64,000 bases of DNA from 3107 sp965216225 (GTDB taxonomy: Bacteria; Pseudomonadota; Alphaproteobacteria; Rhodobacterales; Rhodobacteraceae). The number at the start of each line of letters is the position of its first letter. Positions within the stretch are counted from its first letter, which is position 1. Location of the stretch: the NCBI GenBank assembly GCA_965216225.1, contig CBDCFF010000033.1:186001-250000 (forward strand). The letters are read 5' to 3'. Shown one piece after another: positions 45,643 through 54,801 of this stretch. The notes beneath the pieces were generated by a model. That model was not told the DNA's origin. It did not search any database and was given only the letters and a program-made list of their open reading frames with translations. Position numbers and translations under genes: made by a program.

Positions 45643-46712
45643 CAGTGTGTCCCCGTTGCGCGTTTTCGGATTCGAAAATTAACCAGGAAATTGCCGGCAA
45701 GCAGGAAGAAGAGCAGCATTCCCTGGAAGATCAGGGCGATCGAAGAAGGCAGCCCCATTGATAGCTGAATAGCTTCGCCGCCCAGATAGAGCAGGGACAA
45801 CAACAAGCCGCCCAGGACGATGCCAAAGGCATGCAGCCGACCGATGAACGCCACGATGATCGCCGCAAAGCCATAGCCCGGCGAGATTTGCGACGACAAC
45901 TGGCCCAGGGGTCCTGCCACTTCCATCATGCCGGCCAGACCGGCGGCCGCGCCAGAGGCCAGTAGTCCGATCCAGATCGGGGCCGAGCCATTGAAACCTG
46001 CGAACCTTGCCGCGGCCGGGGCGACACCGCCGACCGATATCTTGTAGCCCATGAAACTGCGCTCCATGAACAGCCAGGTAATGAAAACCACTGCCAAAGT
46101 GAAAAAGATCGAGGCATTCACGCGGTAGGAATAGCTGAACACCTGAAACATGCCTTCATTGGGCAACAGCGCAGTCTGCGGGAAATTATACCCGTCCGGA
46201 TCCCGCCACGGTCCGTGTACCAGATAGGACAGGATCAACCCGGCAACATAAGTCAGCATCAGCGTCACCAGAATCTCGTTGGTGTTCATCCGGTCGCGCA
46301 GGAATGCAGGGATCGCTGCCCATGCGGCCCCCGCCAGAGCGCCCGCAACGACCATTGACGGCAACAGAAGTACGCTTTCCCGCCACGGTGAAAACAGCCC
46401 GACACCTGCAGCAGCGATGGCGCCCATGATCAGCTGGCCCTCGGCGCCGATGTTCCAGACATTGGCACGAAACCCTATGGCCAGGCCGCAGGCGATCAGA
46501 ATGAGCGGCGAAGCCTTGAGAAGCCACTCCGAAACACCGTTCATTGATGTCAGGGGCTGCACAAAGAAGGTGTAGAGTGTCGTGAGGGGGTCAAGCCCGA
46601 GCGCAAGGAAAAAGAAAGAGCTTATGACGACGGTCAGGCCGGTTGCGACCAGAGGCGCGGCAATGGCCATTTGACGCGAAGGCTCGGCACGGGCCTCTAT
46701 CTTAAACAACAT
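45642..46712 (-). CDS. ABC transporter permease, nucleoside/purine type (first permease)
   Basis: A 356-residue permease of the COG4603 (YufP/NupP) type. It has WLLKASPLILIACGLAIGFRANVWNIGAEGQL and NEILVTLMLTYVAGLIL, conserved in this family. The ATG at 46712 (MLFKIEARAEPSRQ) overlaps the ATPase stop by 11 bases; an earlier start at 46745 would overlap by 44 bases and is less likely. Confidence 0.92.
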   Translation of the reverse strand: MLFKIEARAEPSRQMAIAAPLVATGLTVVISSFFFLALGLDPLTTLYTFFVQPLTSMNGVSEWLLKASPLILIACGLAIGFRANVWNIGAEGQLIMGAIAAAGVGLFSPWRESVLLLPSMVVAGALAGAAWAAIPAFLRDRMNTNEILVTLMLTYVAGLILSYLVHGPWRDPDGYNFPQTALLPNEGMFQVFSYSYRVNASIFFTLAVVFITWLFMERSFMGYKISVGGVAPAAARFAGFNGSAPIWIGLLASGAAAGLAGMMEVAGPLGQLSSQISPGYGFAAIIVAFIGRLHAFGIVLGGLLLSLLYLGGEAIQLSMGLPSSIALIFQGMLLFFLLAGNFLVNFRIRKRATGTH

Positions 46713-48249
46713 GGCCGGGACTTTCCGTTTTCTGTTCAGGCGCATCGGTTGCCTTCCCGGTCCCCGTCATGAGCAAGCCAACCTCCTCGACATTGGTATC
46801 GGCACGATTGAGCGAGTGCGACAGCTCACCGTTGCAAATGACGTATAGCCGGTCGCAGATTTCAAACAGTTCTTCCAACTCCTCCGAGATGACAATCACT
46901 GCCTGGCCAGAGCGGCTCAGGTCGATGAGCGTCTGGCGCACATAGGTCGCCGCACCGACATCAACCCCCCACGTGGGCTGAGAGACCAGCAGCGCCTTGG
47001 GGATCAATTCGATCTCCCGCCCCATAATGAATTTCTGCAAGTTGCCACCAGACAACCCATGGGCCCTGGCATTCGGACCGTTGGCTTTGACGCTGTACTT
47101 CTCGATCACCTTGATGGCGAACTCACGCGCTTTGCGCCGGTCGGCCATTCCGCGCTTGACCATCCCCTGACGATGGGCTGTCAACAGTGTGTTTTCCGAT
47201 AGTTCATGGGGTGGAACCGCGCCGCGCCCCAGCCGTTCCTCGGGCACGAACCCCAGACCCAGGTCTCGCCGCTTGCCGGCATCAAGCTGACCGATGGGGC
47301 GTCCATCCAGCACGACATCTTCGGCGGCATTCGTGATACGCTCGCCGCTGATAACGGCTGCCAATTCACTCTGCCCGTTGCCCGACACACCGGCAATTCC
47401 GACAATTTCGCCACCATATGCCTCCAGCGAGATTGATTTCAGTGAAATGCCGGTGACGGATTCTGACACCATATCCAGCTTGTCCACTTTCAGGATCGGC
47501 AGGTGGCTCGGTTCAGAGGGTTCGACCATCATTTCCGGCAGGTCGCCGCCAACCATCATGCGGGCCAGTTCGGCAGAGCTTGTCATGCGCGGATCGGTTT
47601 CACCGGTGACACGCCCACCCCGCAGAACCGTGGCCAAGTGACACAAGTTGCGCACCTCGTCCAGCTTGTGGCTGATATACAGGATGCTGCATCCCTCGTC
47701 GGCAAGTTTGCGCAGGGTTTCGAACAGCTTCTGCACGGCTTGCGGCGTCAGCACCGATGTCGGTTCGTCCAGGATAAGCAGTTTGGGGTTCCGCAACAGG
47801 CAGCGGACGATTTCGACCCGCTGACGTTCCCCGACCGAAAGCGACAGGACCAACCGTTCAGGATCAATGGGCAAACCGTATTTCCCGGAGACTTCGCGGA
47901 TATTCACCGCAAGCCCCCTGAGGTCCATCCTGCCTGGCATCGACAACGCGATGTTTTCGACAACGGTGATGGATTCGAACAGGGCGAAATGCTGATAGAC
48001 CATTTCGATCCCCAACTCCCGGGAGACAGCAGGGCCATGTTCGGGTACGGCCTTTCCGTCGCAGAGAATTTCCCCGGCATCCGCAGGCGTCGCACCGTAA
48101 ATGATCTTCATCAGCGTGCTTTTGCCCGCTCCGTTTTCACCCAGTACCGCATGTATTTCGCCCGGCTGTACGGACAGCGAAATGTTGTCATTCGCAATCA
48201 CGCCCGGGTATGACTTCGTGATGCCACGGAGTTCCAATCGTGGTGTCAT
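46702..48249 (-). CDS. ABC transporter ATP-binding protein, nucleoside/purine type
   Basis: A 515-residue double ABC ATPase of the COG3845 (YufO/NupO) type. The N-terminal domain has Walker A AVLGENGAGKSTLMK, signature LSVGERQRVEI and Walker B LLILDEPTS. The C-terminal domain has a degenerate Walker A (IAGVSGNGQSEL) and signature LSGGNLQKFIMGRE, as in sugar and nucleoside importers. It follows the BMP gene after 83 bases. Confidence 0.93.
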   Translation of the reverse strand: MTPRLELRGITKSYPGVIANDNISLSVQPGEIHAVLGENGAGKSTLMKIIYGATPADAGEILCDGKAVPEHGPAVSRELGIEMVYQHFALFESITVVENIALSMPGRMDLRGLAVNIREVSGKYGLPIDPERLVLSLSVGERQRVEIVRCLLRNPKLLILDEPTSVLTPQAVQKLFETLRKLADEGCSILYISHKLDEVRNLCHLATVLRGGRVTGETDPRMTSSAELARMMVGGDLPEMMVEPSEPSHLPILKVDKLDMVSESVTGISLKSISLEAYGGEIVGIAGVSGNGQSELAAVISGERITNAAEDVVLDGRPIGQLDAGKRRDLGLGFVPEERLGRGAVPPHELSENTLLTAHRQGMVKRGMADRRKAREFAIKVIEKYSVKANGPNARAHGLSGGNLQKFIMGREIELIPKALLVSQPTWGVDVGAATYVRQTLIDLSRSGQAVIVISEELEELFEICDRLYVICNGELSHSLNRADTNVEEVGLLMTGTGKATDAPEQKTESPGHVV

Positions 48250-48332
48250 TGGCTCGATTGCCTTTGTGCCGGAGATTTGCCCGCCCAGGCATTTTCGGAG
48301 CGGGCAAGCTTTCGCAGAGTTTCGTCAGCCTG

Positions 48333-49430
48333 TTAACCCAGATTGCCGATCATGCCCTCAATGAACCAGTTGATACTGCGGATATCTCCGTCGGGCAGGA
48401 CGCCGCCCGCTTCAACACGCACCGCACCGGACTGGTCCTTCAACTCTCCTGCAAACGGGTGCAGACTGCCGGCAATGATGTCGGCGCCGGCCTGCTCTGC
48501 CGCCGCTGTGACTTCGGCAGGCAGATCCGCATTGTACGGCGACATCCGGACCACATCATCGGCCAGTCCCAGCCAGCGCTCCTCGGAGACCCAGCCGCCC
48601 GCCATGACATCTTTTGCCGCCTTCACATAAACCGGCACCCAGTTCAGCGTGAAAGCGGTCAGGTGTTTACCATTCCCGAACTGTGCCATGTCACTGGCAT
48701 ATCCAACCGACCAGACCCCGCTTTCACCTGCGACCTGGACGCCGGTCGCGGTGTCTGTCATTGAGCAAATCACGTCACAGCCCTGAGAGATCAGCGTTTT
48801 TGCCGCTTCTTTCTCTTTGCCGGGATCAAACCAGGAGTTCAGGAAAATGACATTGCAAGTGACATCCGGATTGACGCTTTGCGCGCCCCGCAACAGGGCG
48901 TTGGCAGGCCCGACAATATCGGGGATCGGAAAGCCACCGATGAACCCGATTTTGGCCGATTTCGAAACGTGTCCGGCAGTCACACCCGCCACATAAGTGC
49001 CTTCGAAGTATTTAGCTTCAAAAGTACCCAAGTTTTTCAGATGCTTGATGCCTGAACAATGTTCAAACACCGTTTCCGGAAATCGCGGCGCAACTTTTTG
49101 CATCGGAGTGCCCTGTGAGAAGCTGGTCCCAAAGATCAGATCGTTGCCGACACCTGCCAGTTCCCGGAAAACCCGTTCCGCATCCTGTGGGCGAAATATG
49201 TTGTCAATCACCGTAACTTCGACATTGTCGCCGAATTCAGCCTGAATTGCGTCAATGCCAAGGCTGTGTTGCTTTGTCCAGCCAATTTCGGAAACCGGCG
49301 ATACGTAGACAGCACCAACTTTCAGTTTGTCGCTGGCGCGGACCATTCCCGGCACACCGGCAAGGCCGGTCGCAAGGCCGGTCGCGGCGCCGTATTTCAA
49401 TATTTCTCTTCTGGTCGCGCGTTTCATCAT
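48333..49430 (-). CDS. BMP-family substrate-binding protein
   Basis: A 365-residue periplasmic binding protein of the basic membrane protein/PnrA family, which binds nucleosides or purines. A twin-arginine-like signal (TRREILKYGAATGLATGLAG) precedes the mature KVGAVYVSPVSEIGWTKQHS. Conserved parts include ERVFRELAGVGNDLIFGTSF and CDVICSMTDTATG. A Tat signal is unusual for the family but seen in some alphaproteobacteria. The start is the first of two adjacent ATGs, after AGGGAGAAC. Confidence 0.9.
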   Translation of the reverse strand: MMKRATRREILKYGAATGLATGLAGVPGMVRASDKLKVGAVYVSPVSEIGWTKQHSLGIDAIQAEFGDNVEVTVIDNIFRPQDAERVFRELAGVGNDLIFGTSFSQGTPMQKVAPRFPETVFEHCSGIKHLKNLGTFEAKYFEGTYVAGVTAGHVSKSAKIGFIGGFPIPDIVGPANALLRGAQSVNPDVTCNVIFLNSWFDPGKEKEAAKTLISQGCDVICSMTDTATGVQVAGESGVWSVGYASDMAQFGNGKHLTAFTLNWVPVYVKAAKDVMAGGWVSEERWLGLADDVVRMSPYNADLPAEVTAAAEQAGADIIAGSLHPFAGELKDQSGAVRVEAGGVLPDGDIRSINWFIEGMIGNLG

Positions 49431-49513
49431 GTTCTCCCTGTTGAGGTTGGTTTTTTGGTCGAGAGCGGTCATTTCTTGAGTTTCCGCCAGTATGTCATGA
49501 CTTCGGGGCGGGG

Positions 49514-50290
49514 TCAGGCTGCGGCGTCACGATCCGTAAGAAACGGCCCGAGCGCCTCCCGCGCGTTCATTTTCGGCTGCATTCCTTCATCCATGAGATA
49601 GCCACGGACCACATTCTGATGATGCTGGGCCAGGAGTTGCTGCGCTTCAGCCACGCTCCCTTTTTCGAGAAGTTCGACCAATTGATCGTGATCATGCAGC
49701 AAGCCACAATAATCGAAACGAGAGCTTACCAGTGAACGAAGCAGCGCAGTGCGGCGGATCAACCGAGCGTGCATTTGCTGAACGACCGTATTGCGGGAGA
49801 GCCGGATAAGAACTTCGTGAAAGCCCGCCCCAAGCTGGTCTGCCAGTTCGTCGTTTCCTTCCTCTACAGCCATGTGCTGACGTTCGACAAAGTGGCGCAG
49901 TTCCGCCCAGCCATCTGCATTCATCCGCCCGGCGAGCTGGGCCATAATGCCCTGTTCGAGAATGGTAAGGGCGTCATAAATCTCGACTGCTTCGCGATAT
50001 GTTGGCCTGGTGACAAACGCGCCACGATGGCGTTCCATCGTCACAAGACCGTCATTGGCAAGCCGTATCAGCGCCTGTCGCACCACCGCACGACTGACAT
50101 TGAACAAGTCTCCGAGCACCTGCTCGCTGAGTTTGCACCCAGGTTGCAGCCTCTTGCCAATGATTGCCCGCGTGACAATCCTGGAAATCTCATCCGAGCG
50201 GTTCCCCATATTCAGGCACAACCTTTCTGACCACACTTGTCGAGGCGGAGGCCCTGTCGGCACGGTGTGCCTTGCGCGGCGCGCAGACAT
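49514..50290 (-). CDS. GntR-family regulator with FCD domain
   Basis: The winged helix has IVTRAIIGKRLQPGCKLSEQ and FNVSRAVVRQALIRLANDGLV; the FCD ligand domain follows with EIYDALTILEQGIMAQLAGRM and the metal-binding His residues in FHEVLIRLSRN and HDHDQLVELL. I use MSARRARHTVP at 50290; MGNRSDEISRI at 50209 is equally possible. It heads the ABC importer operon and is divergent from the oxygenase genes, so it probably controls both in response to the substrate or a product. Confidence 0.88.
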   Translation of the reverse strand: MSARRARHTVPTGPPPRQVWSERLCLNMGNRSDEISRIVTRAIIGKRLQPGCKLSEQVLGDLFNVSRAVVRQALIRLANDGLVTMERHRGAFVTRPTYREAVEIYDALTILEQGIMAQLAGRMNADGWAELRHFVERQHMAVEEGNDELADQLGAGFHEVLIRLSRNTVVQQMHARLIRRTALLRSLVSSRFDYCGLLHDHDQLVELLEKGSVAEAQQLLAQHHQNVVRGYLMDEGMQPKMNAREALGPFLTDRDAAA

Positions 50291-50440
50291 CCAAACATAC
50301 CGCCAGCATAAATCCTTGACGCAATGCAGGTCTACCATGTAAATTCTGAAAGTCTTTCCGTATTAAATTGATATGCAATCTATCTCTGAGCGCATAGCGT
50401 TTCAGGTGTGATTGGGAATCATCGTCAGGGAGGCCAATTC
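50291..50440. promoter_or_regulatory. divergent promoter region, gntR-ABC operon and oxygenase genes
   Basis: On the plus strand TTGACG (50316-50321) and TAAATT (50340-50345), 18 bases apart, form a promoter candidate for the oxygenase operon. ATTGATATGCAAT (50367-50379) has 4-base inverted arms and lies just downstream, a possible GntR operator. The window is AT-rich compared with its surroundings. Confidence 0.5.
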
Positions 50441-51287
50441 ATGACGTGTCATGATCGCATATTGCTTGATGACTGGCATGTCGTGTCAGATATGGAACAT
50501 CTCCAAAGATGCCGGGTCCAGCACTCCGGACTATTTGAGCACACAATACTAATCGCAATCGGGTTCGACGGCGAGGTGTCGGTCACAGACGGCCGCCGCG
50601 TTCTGCCAGGCAGGGTTCAATATGGCTTCGTCTGGACCTGCATCGGCAGCCCCGAAAGAGATATCATCCATGTTCCCGAGGCTTGTGAAGAAGATCGCCT
50701 TGTCCTGAGCGGCGGCTCATTTCAGGTCAGGACATCAGGGTTGCGGGTCGTCGAGAATTTTCTCGATATGGGGCATTTCCCGTTTGTGCATACCGGGTGG
50801 CCTGGTGAAGAACCGCACATCGAAGCTGCTCCCTGTGAGGTCGAACTGACCAGAGACAACGAGATCGTCGCAACCAAGCGCTTTTTTCACCAGCCGGCAG
50901 CTTCTCCGACGGCCGAGGGCGGCATTCGGGCAGAGTACAAATATCGGGTCTACCGGCCCTATATCGTGGCCCTCTACAAGACCAATCCGCTTTACCCTGA
51001 CCGAATGGATTATATCGTCCTGTTCATTCAGCCGCTTGGACCCGAAGATTGTGTTGTCCACAACATGCTCTGCTACATCAAAGAGGGCATGAACAAGCCG
51101 GATATCCGCTGGTTCATGCAGATGATCTTTGGGCAGGACAAACCGATTACTGGAAAACCGGGCGCCGCGTCGCCTGCCGCTGGATCCGCGTGCCGAAACG
51201 CCGGTCCGCGCCGACAAGGCGGCGATTCTGTATCGCCGCTGGTTGCGCGACCATCAGGTGACTTACGGCGCGACCCCGGCCGTCTGA
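50441..51287 (+). pseudogene. NdmC-like oxygenase catalytic subunit, frameshifted
   Basis: Non-heme iron oxygenase catalytic domain without Rieske cluster ligands, a paralogue of the next gene. The N-terminal part reads HDRILLDDWHVVSDMEH; the iron site is VVENFLDMGHFPFVH. After FGQDKPI the frame is broken by one extra base near 51148-51150; in the next frame the protein continues LPLDPRAETPVRADKAAI and stops at 51287 (WLRDHQVTYGATPAV). The intact neighbour reads FGQDKPILEN at this place. Unless this is a sequencing error, the C-terminal 45 residues are replaced by unrelated sequence. A CAGGGAGG ribosome-binding site precedes the ATG. Confidence 0.82.
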
Positions 51288-51312
51288 TCACGACGACCCA
51301 AAAGGAAACCCC

Positions 51313-52200
51313 ATGTCCGAATTCAAGTGCAAGGATCCCGTCGCCCTGAACCTCTGGTATGCGATTGCCGCATTGGAAGAGGTCAGGACCGGTCAGATCG
51401 ACCGTTCAATTCTGCTGGAGGAGCCCATCGCCTACACCCGTGACGGTTCGGGCAAGGTCCTGTGCTGGGCGCATGATGGCAAGGATGTCTCGGCAGAGGC
51501 CGGTCACGCGCTGCCGGTGCAGGAGCGCTATGGCTATTTCTGGACAGTTCTGGGTAAGCCCACATCGGACATCTTCCCGATTCCCGAACATGCGGAAGAG
51601 GATCGGCGCAACGTTCATGCGGCCAGTATCGGGGTGAATGTATCGGCCCCGCGCATGGTCGAGAACTTTCTCGATATGGGGCATTTCCCTTATGTCCACA
51701 CAGACATTCTGGGGGCCGAACCGCATACCGAGGTCAAGGAATACTTTGTCGAGATTTCGGAAGAGCGCGACGAAATCGTCGCCACCAACTGCAAGTTCTG
51801 GCAACCGATGGCTGCCGCCGCTTCGGACGGAGGTGCTGACGTCGACTACATCTATCGCGTGCCACACCCCTATTGTTCGGTGCTCTATAAATCCAGCCCG
51901 CTGGATGAGGCACGCATGGATGTGATTGCGATCTTCATCCAGCCGTTCAATCAGGAACAAGTGCGCGTGCATATGATGCTGTCGCTTCTGGACGAGAAAA
52001 CCCCCGACCGTCAGATCCGGCTGTTTCAGCAAACGATTTTTGGTCAGGACAAACCGATCCTGGAAAACCAGCATCCCAAGCGCTTGCCGCTTGATCCTCG
52101 GGCGGAGACGCCCATTCGCGCGGACAAGTCCGCAATCGCCTATCGCAGGTGGCTGTCCAGGAAAGGGATCACCTATGGCGTGATCCCCTCGGCTGCGTGA
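51313..52200 (+). CDS. NdmC-like non-heme iron oxygenase catalytic subunit without Rieske domain
   Basis: A 295-residue protein with the catalytic half of a Rieske-type oxygenase. The mononuclear iron site is MVENFLDMGHFPYVHT, with Asp121, His124 and His129 in the D-x2-H-x4-H pattern. The CxH...CxxH Rieske ligands are absent: the first 80 residues form a shortened remnant (NLWYAIAALEEVRTGQID ... RYGYFWTVLG). It must therefore receive electrons from a separate Rieske protein, which is the next gene. This is the arrangement of NdmC, the catalytic subunit of 7-methylxanthine N-demethylase. 25 bases separate it from the frameshifted paralogue and 24 from the reductase. Confidence 0.85.
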   Translation: MSEFKCKDPVALNLWYAIAALEEVRTGQIDRSILLEEPIAYTRDGSGKVLCWAHDGKDVSAEAGHALPVQERYGYFWTVLGKPTSDIFPIPEHAEEDRRNVHAASIGVNVSAPRMVENFLDMGHFPYVHTDILGAEPHTEVKEYFVEISEERDEIVATNCKFWQPMAAAASDGGADVDYIYRVPHPYCSVLYKSSPLDEARMDVIAIFIQPFNQEQVRVHMMLSLLDEKTPDRQIRLFQQTIFGQDKPILENQHPKRLPLDPRAETPIRADKSAIAYRRWLSRKGITYGVIPSAA

Positions 52201-52224
52201 CCGAACGATCAACAGGGAAAAATC

Positions 52225-53949
52225 ATGACGCCCGACCTGCACAGTCACTGGTATCCGATTGCCTCGAGCTCGGATTTGCCGAAACGCCATGTCTGTCAGG
52301 CCCAGCTTCTGGGACGCGAGTTCGCCGTCTGGCGGGCCGACGACGGCTACGTCAACGTCTGGGAAAACCGCTGCCTGCATCGCGGGGTGCGGCTTTCGAT
52401 CGGGACCAACGACGGGCGCGAACTGAAATGCCGGTATCACGGCTGGCGCTATGCCAACCGCACGGCGGGCTGCACCTATATCCCGGCGCACCCCGCCGAT
52501 GCGCCTGCCCGAACGATCTGTAACAACACATATCCAACGCAAGAGGCGCACGGCCTGATTTGGGCGGGTGAGGAAGCAACTGGCGGCTTGCCACCGCTGG
52601 ACGGATTTCAGGCCGCAACGGTTTTGCGCCCGATCCCGCTAATTGCGCCAATGGAGATGGTGGCCGAGGCACTGCTGGGCTACGCTTGGAACGACACCTG
52701 CCAGGGCGCGCGGAATGGCGACGGGCCGGTCATCGTGACCGCCTCGGACGGCAGTGCCGTGTGCATCTTCGTGCAGCCGGCGGACAGCAACCATTCGGTG
52801 ATGCGGGGGCTTTCCAATCAGGTGGCCTCGGGCGCCGAACGCTTGGCGCTGCTCAAACGCCACAGCTGGTTGATGCAGGAGTTGCGTGACAGGACAGAAG
52901 CCCGCGCGGCACAGGCCAGGATCCCGGCCCCTTATCAGCCGGTGATCGCCAGGGTCTCGGAAGATTTGGTCGCCATTCCCGCAATCGGTTCCGACGGGCG
53001 CAAGGCGGATCTGAGGGTCGCCATCGCGAAAAAAGAAATGACTGCCGAAGGTATCGTCAGCCTGCGGATGGAAGCGATCAAGGGTCAGTTGCCCACCTTC
53101 CAGCCAGGTGCGCATATCGACGTGCATATGCAGAACGGGCTGGTACGCCAATATTCGCTGACAAACGGGCCGGGCGAGACCGATCACTACACGATCGGGG
53201 TCAAGCGTGAGCCCGACAGCCGCGGCGGCTCGGTGGCTATCCACGACAGCGTCAACGAAGGCGATGTTCTGGCGATTTCCGCCCCACGCAACAACTTCCC
53301 GCTGCGACGCGATGCGGTGCATACCGTCTTTGTTGCCGGCGGCATCGGAATCACGCCGCTGGTCGCGATGGCTCGCACGCTGAACGCGCAGAACCTGAGC
53401 TTTGAGTTCCACTACTTCGTCCAGTCCGACGATCATGTGGCCTTCAAGCGCGAGACTGGCGAATTCGAACAGGCGCTGAACATCCACAAGGGGCTATCCC
53501 CGGATGAGACCGGCGCGAAGCTGTCCGAAGTTCTGGCGAGCCCGGGCGAGTCGCGTCACGTCTATATCTGCGGGCCGGGTCCGATGCTGGAAGCCACCCG
53601 CAAGATCGCCGCCGGGGAGGGCTGGGACGATGCCTCGGTTCATTTCGAATATTTCAGGAACACGATCGACGTGGACAATTCCGGCAGTTTCGAGGTTGAC
53701 TTGGCGCGGTCTGCCATGACCCTGATGGTGCCCGCGGGCAAATCCATTCTGGATGTGCTGCGCGAGAACGGCATCAACATGTCCAGTTCCTGCGAACAGG
53801 GCGCCTGCGGCACCTGCCGCTGCGGCGTGATCGAAGGGGAAGTCATTCATCAGGACGTCTATCTGAGCGACACCGAAAAAGCGGCAGGCAAATCCATCAT
53901 GACCTGCGTAAGCCGCGCCAAATCTGATCGGCTCATCCTGGATATCTGA
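52225..53949 (+). CDS. NdmD-like fusion: Rieske domain plus FMN/NAD/[2Fe-2S] reductase
   Basis: A 574-residue electron-transfer protein. Residues 1-100 are a Rieske domain with ligands Cys50/His52 (ENRCLHRG) and Cys69/His72 (KCRYHGW). Residues 100-255 are a linker resembling a degenerate oxygenase segment. From about 265 comes a phthalate dioxygenase reductase-type module: FMN part (RQYSLTNGPG), NAD part (VFVAGGIGITPLVAM and YICGPGPML), and a C-terminal plant-type ferredoxin with Cys523, Cys528, Cys531 (SSCEQGACGTCRC) and Cys561. The added N-terminal Rieske domain is the hallmark of NdmD. Electrons would pass NADH to FMN to [2Fe-2S] to Rieske to the NdmC-like iron site. Confidence 0.9.
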   Translation: MTPDLHSHWYPIASSSDLPKRHVCQAQLLGREFAVWRADDGYVNVWENRCLHRGVRLSIGTNDGRELKCRYHGWRYANRTAGCTYIPAHPADAPARTICNNTYPTQEAHGLIWAGEEATGGLPPLDGFQAATVLRPIPLIAPMEMVAEALLGYAWNDTCQGARNGDGPVIVTASDGSAVCIFVQPADSNHSVMRGLSNQVASGAERLALLKRHSWLMQELRDRTEARAAQARIPAPYQPVIARVSEDLVAIPAIGSDGRKADLRVAIAKKEMTAEGIVSLRMEAIKGQLPTFQPGAHIDVHMQNGLVRQYSLTNGPGETDHYTIGVKREPDSRGGSVAIHDSVNEGDVLAISAPRNNFPLRRDAVHTVFVAGGIGITPLVAMARTLNAQNLSFEFHYFVQSDDHVAFKRETGEFEQALNIHKGLSPDETGAKLSEVLASPGESRHVYICGPGPMLEATRKIAAGEGWDDASVHFEYFRNTIDVDNSGSFEVDLARSAMTLMVPAGKSILDVLRENGINMSSSCEQGACGTCRCGVIEGEVIHQDVYLSDTEKAAGKSIMTCVSRAKSDRLILDI

Positions 53950-53957
53950 GGTACATC

Positions 53958-54626
53958 ATGATCAGGCTTTATGACTATGAACTGTCGGGAAACTGCTACA
54001 AACTTCGGCTTTTGATGTCCTTTCTGGGCATTGAATACAAACCTGAAGCGGTCGATTTCTACCCCGGCAACCAGCACAAATCCGGGGCGTTTCGAAAGAT
54101 CAACCCGCTGGGGCAACTGCCAGTGATCAATGATGACGGTCTGGTGTTGCGGGACGCGCAGGCGATCCTCGTCTATCTGGCCTCGAAATACGACTCCACC
54201 GGTGAATGGTATCCGCGTGACGATCCGGCGATGCCGGGCCTGATCTCGCAATGGCTTGCCTTTGCCGACGGGATCACCACCACCGCCTCGGCGGCGCGTC
54301 TGCATGATGCGTTGTTCCATACCCATATCGACGTGGAGGCGGCGCGCACCGGCGCGCACCGGCTGTTCCGTATCCTTGATGAACATCTCTTCTTTGCCGA
54401 AGAGGCCGGGCAGGACTGGCTCTGCCCCGGCGATCACCCGACCATCGCTGATATCGCCTGCTTCCCCTACATCATGCTCAGCGAAGAAGGCGGCGTATCG
54501 CGCATGGATTATCCGGCCATCCGCCGCTGGTGCGACCGGTTCAAGCGGATTCCGGGCTTTACGGTCATGCCGGGCGTGTTCCCCGCCGGGCCGGCAGCAG
54601 ACAAGGCGACCGGAGCCGCAGCATGA
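53958..54626 (+). CDS. glutathione S-transferase-like protein (NdmE-like)
   Basis: A 222-residue GST fold. The thioredoxin-like N-domain starts MIRLYDYELSGNCYKLRLLM and has NPLGQLPVINDDGLVLRDAQ; the helical C-domain has PTIADIACFPYIML. In the NdmCDE complex a GST-like protein (NdmE) is needed structurally to hold NdmC and NdmD together. Eight bases from the reductase gene and before a terminator, it fits that role here, though an ordinary GST activity cannot be excluded. Confidence 0.88.
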   Translation: MIRLYDYELSGNCYKLRLLMSFLGIEYKPEAVDFYPGNQHKSGAFRKINPLGQLPVINDDGLVLRDAQAILVYLASKYDSTGEWYPRDDPAMPGLISQWLAFADGITTTASAARLHDALFHTHIDVEAARTGAHRLFRILDEHLFFAEEAGQDWLCPGDHPTIADIACFPYIMLSEEGGVSRMDYPAIRRWCDRFKRIPGFTVMPGVFPAGPAADKATGAAA

Positions 54627-54670
54627 TTTTCCCTCTCCCCGTCGCCGCGCACCCCTGTTCGGCGACATCC

Positions 54671-54720
54671 GGCGCCCGGTCTTTGTCGGTCAGACTGTTT
54701 GTGGCCGGGTGCCTCTTTTT
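54671..54720 (+). terminator. intrinsic terminator after the oxygenase operon
   Basis: GGCGCCCGG (54671-54679) pairs with CCGGGTGCC (54705-54713) over 9 positions including one G-U, followed by TCTTTTT. It ends the operon 45 bases past the GST stop. Confidence 0.65.
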
Positions 54721-54801
54721 CCCACACAAACGAACCAGAGCCTCCAATACTCAAACCGCTCTGATGTCCCGATTTATATGACGACGGACACGTTTTTCGG
54801 A

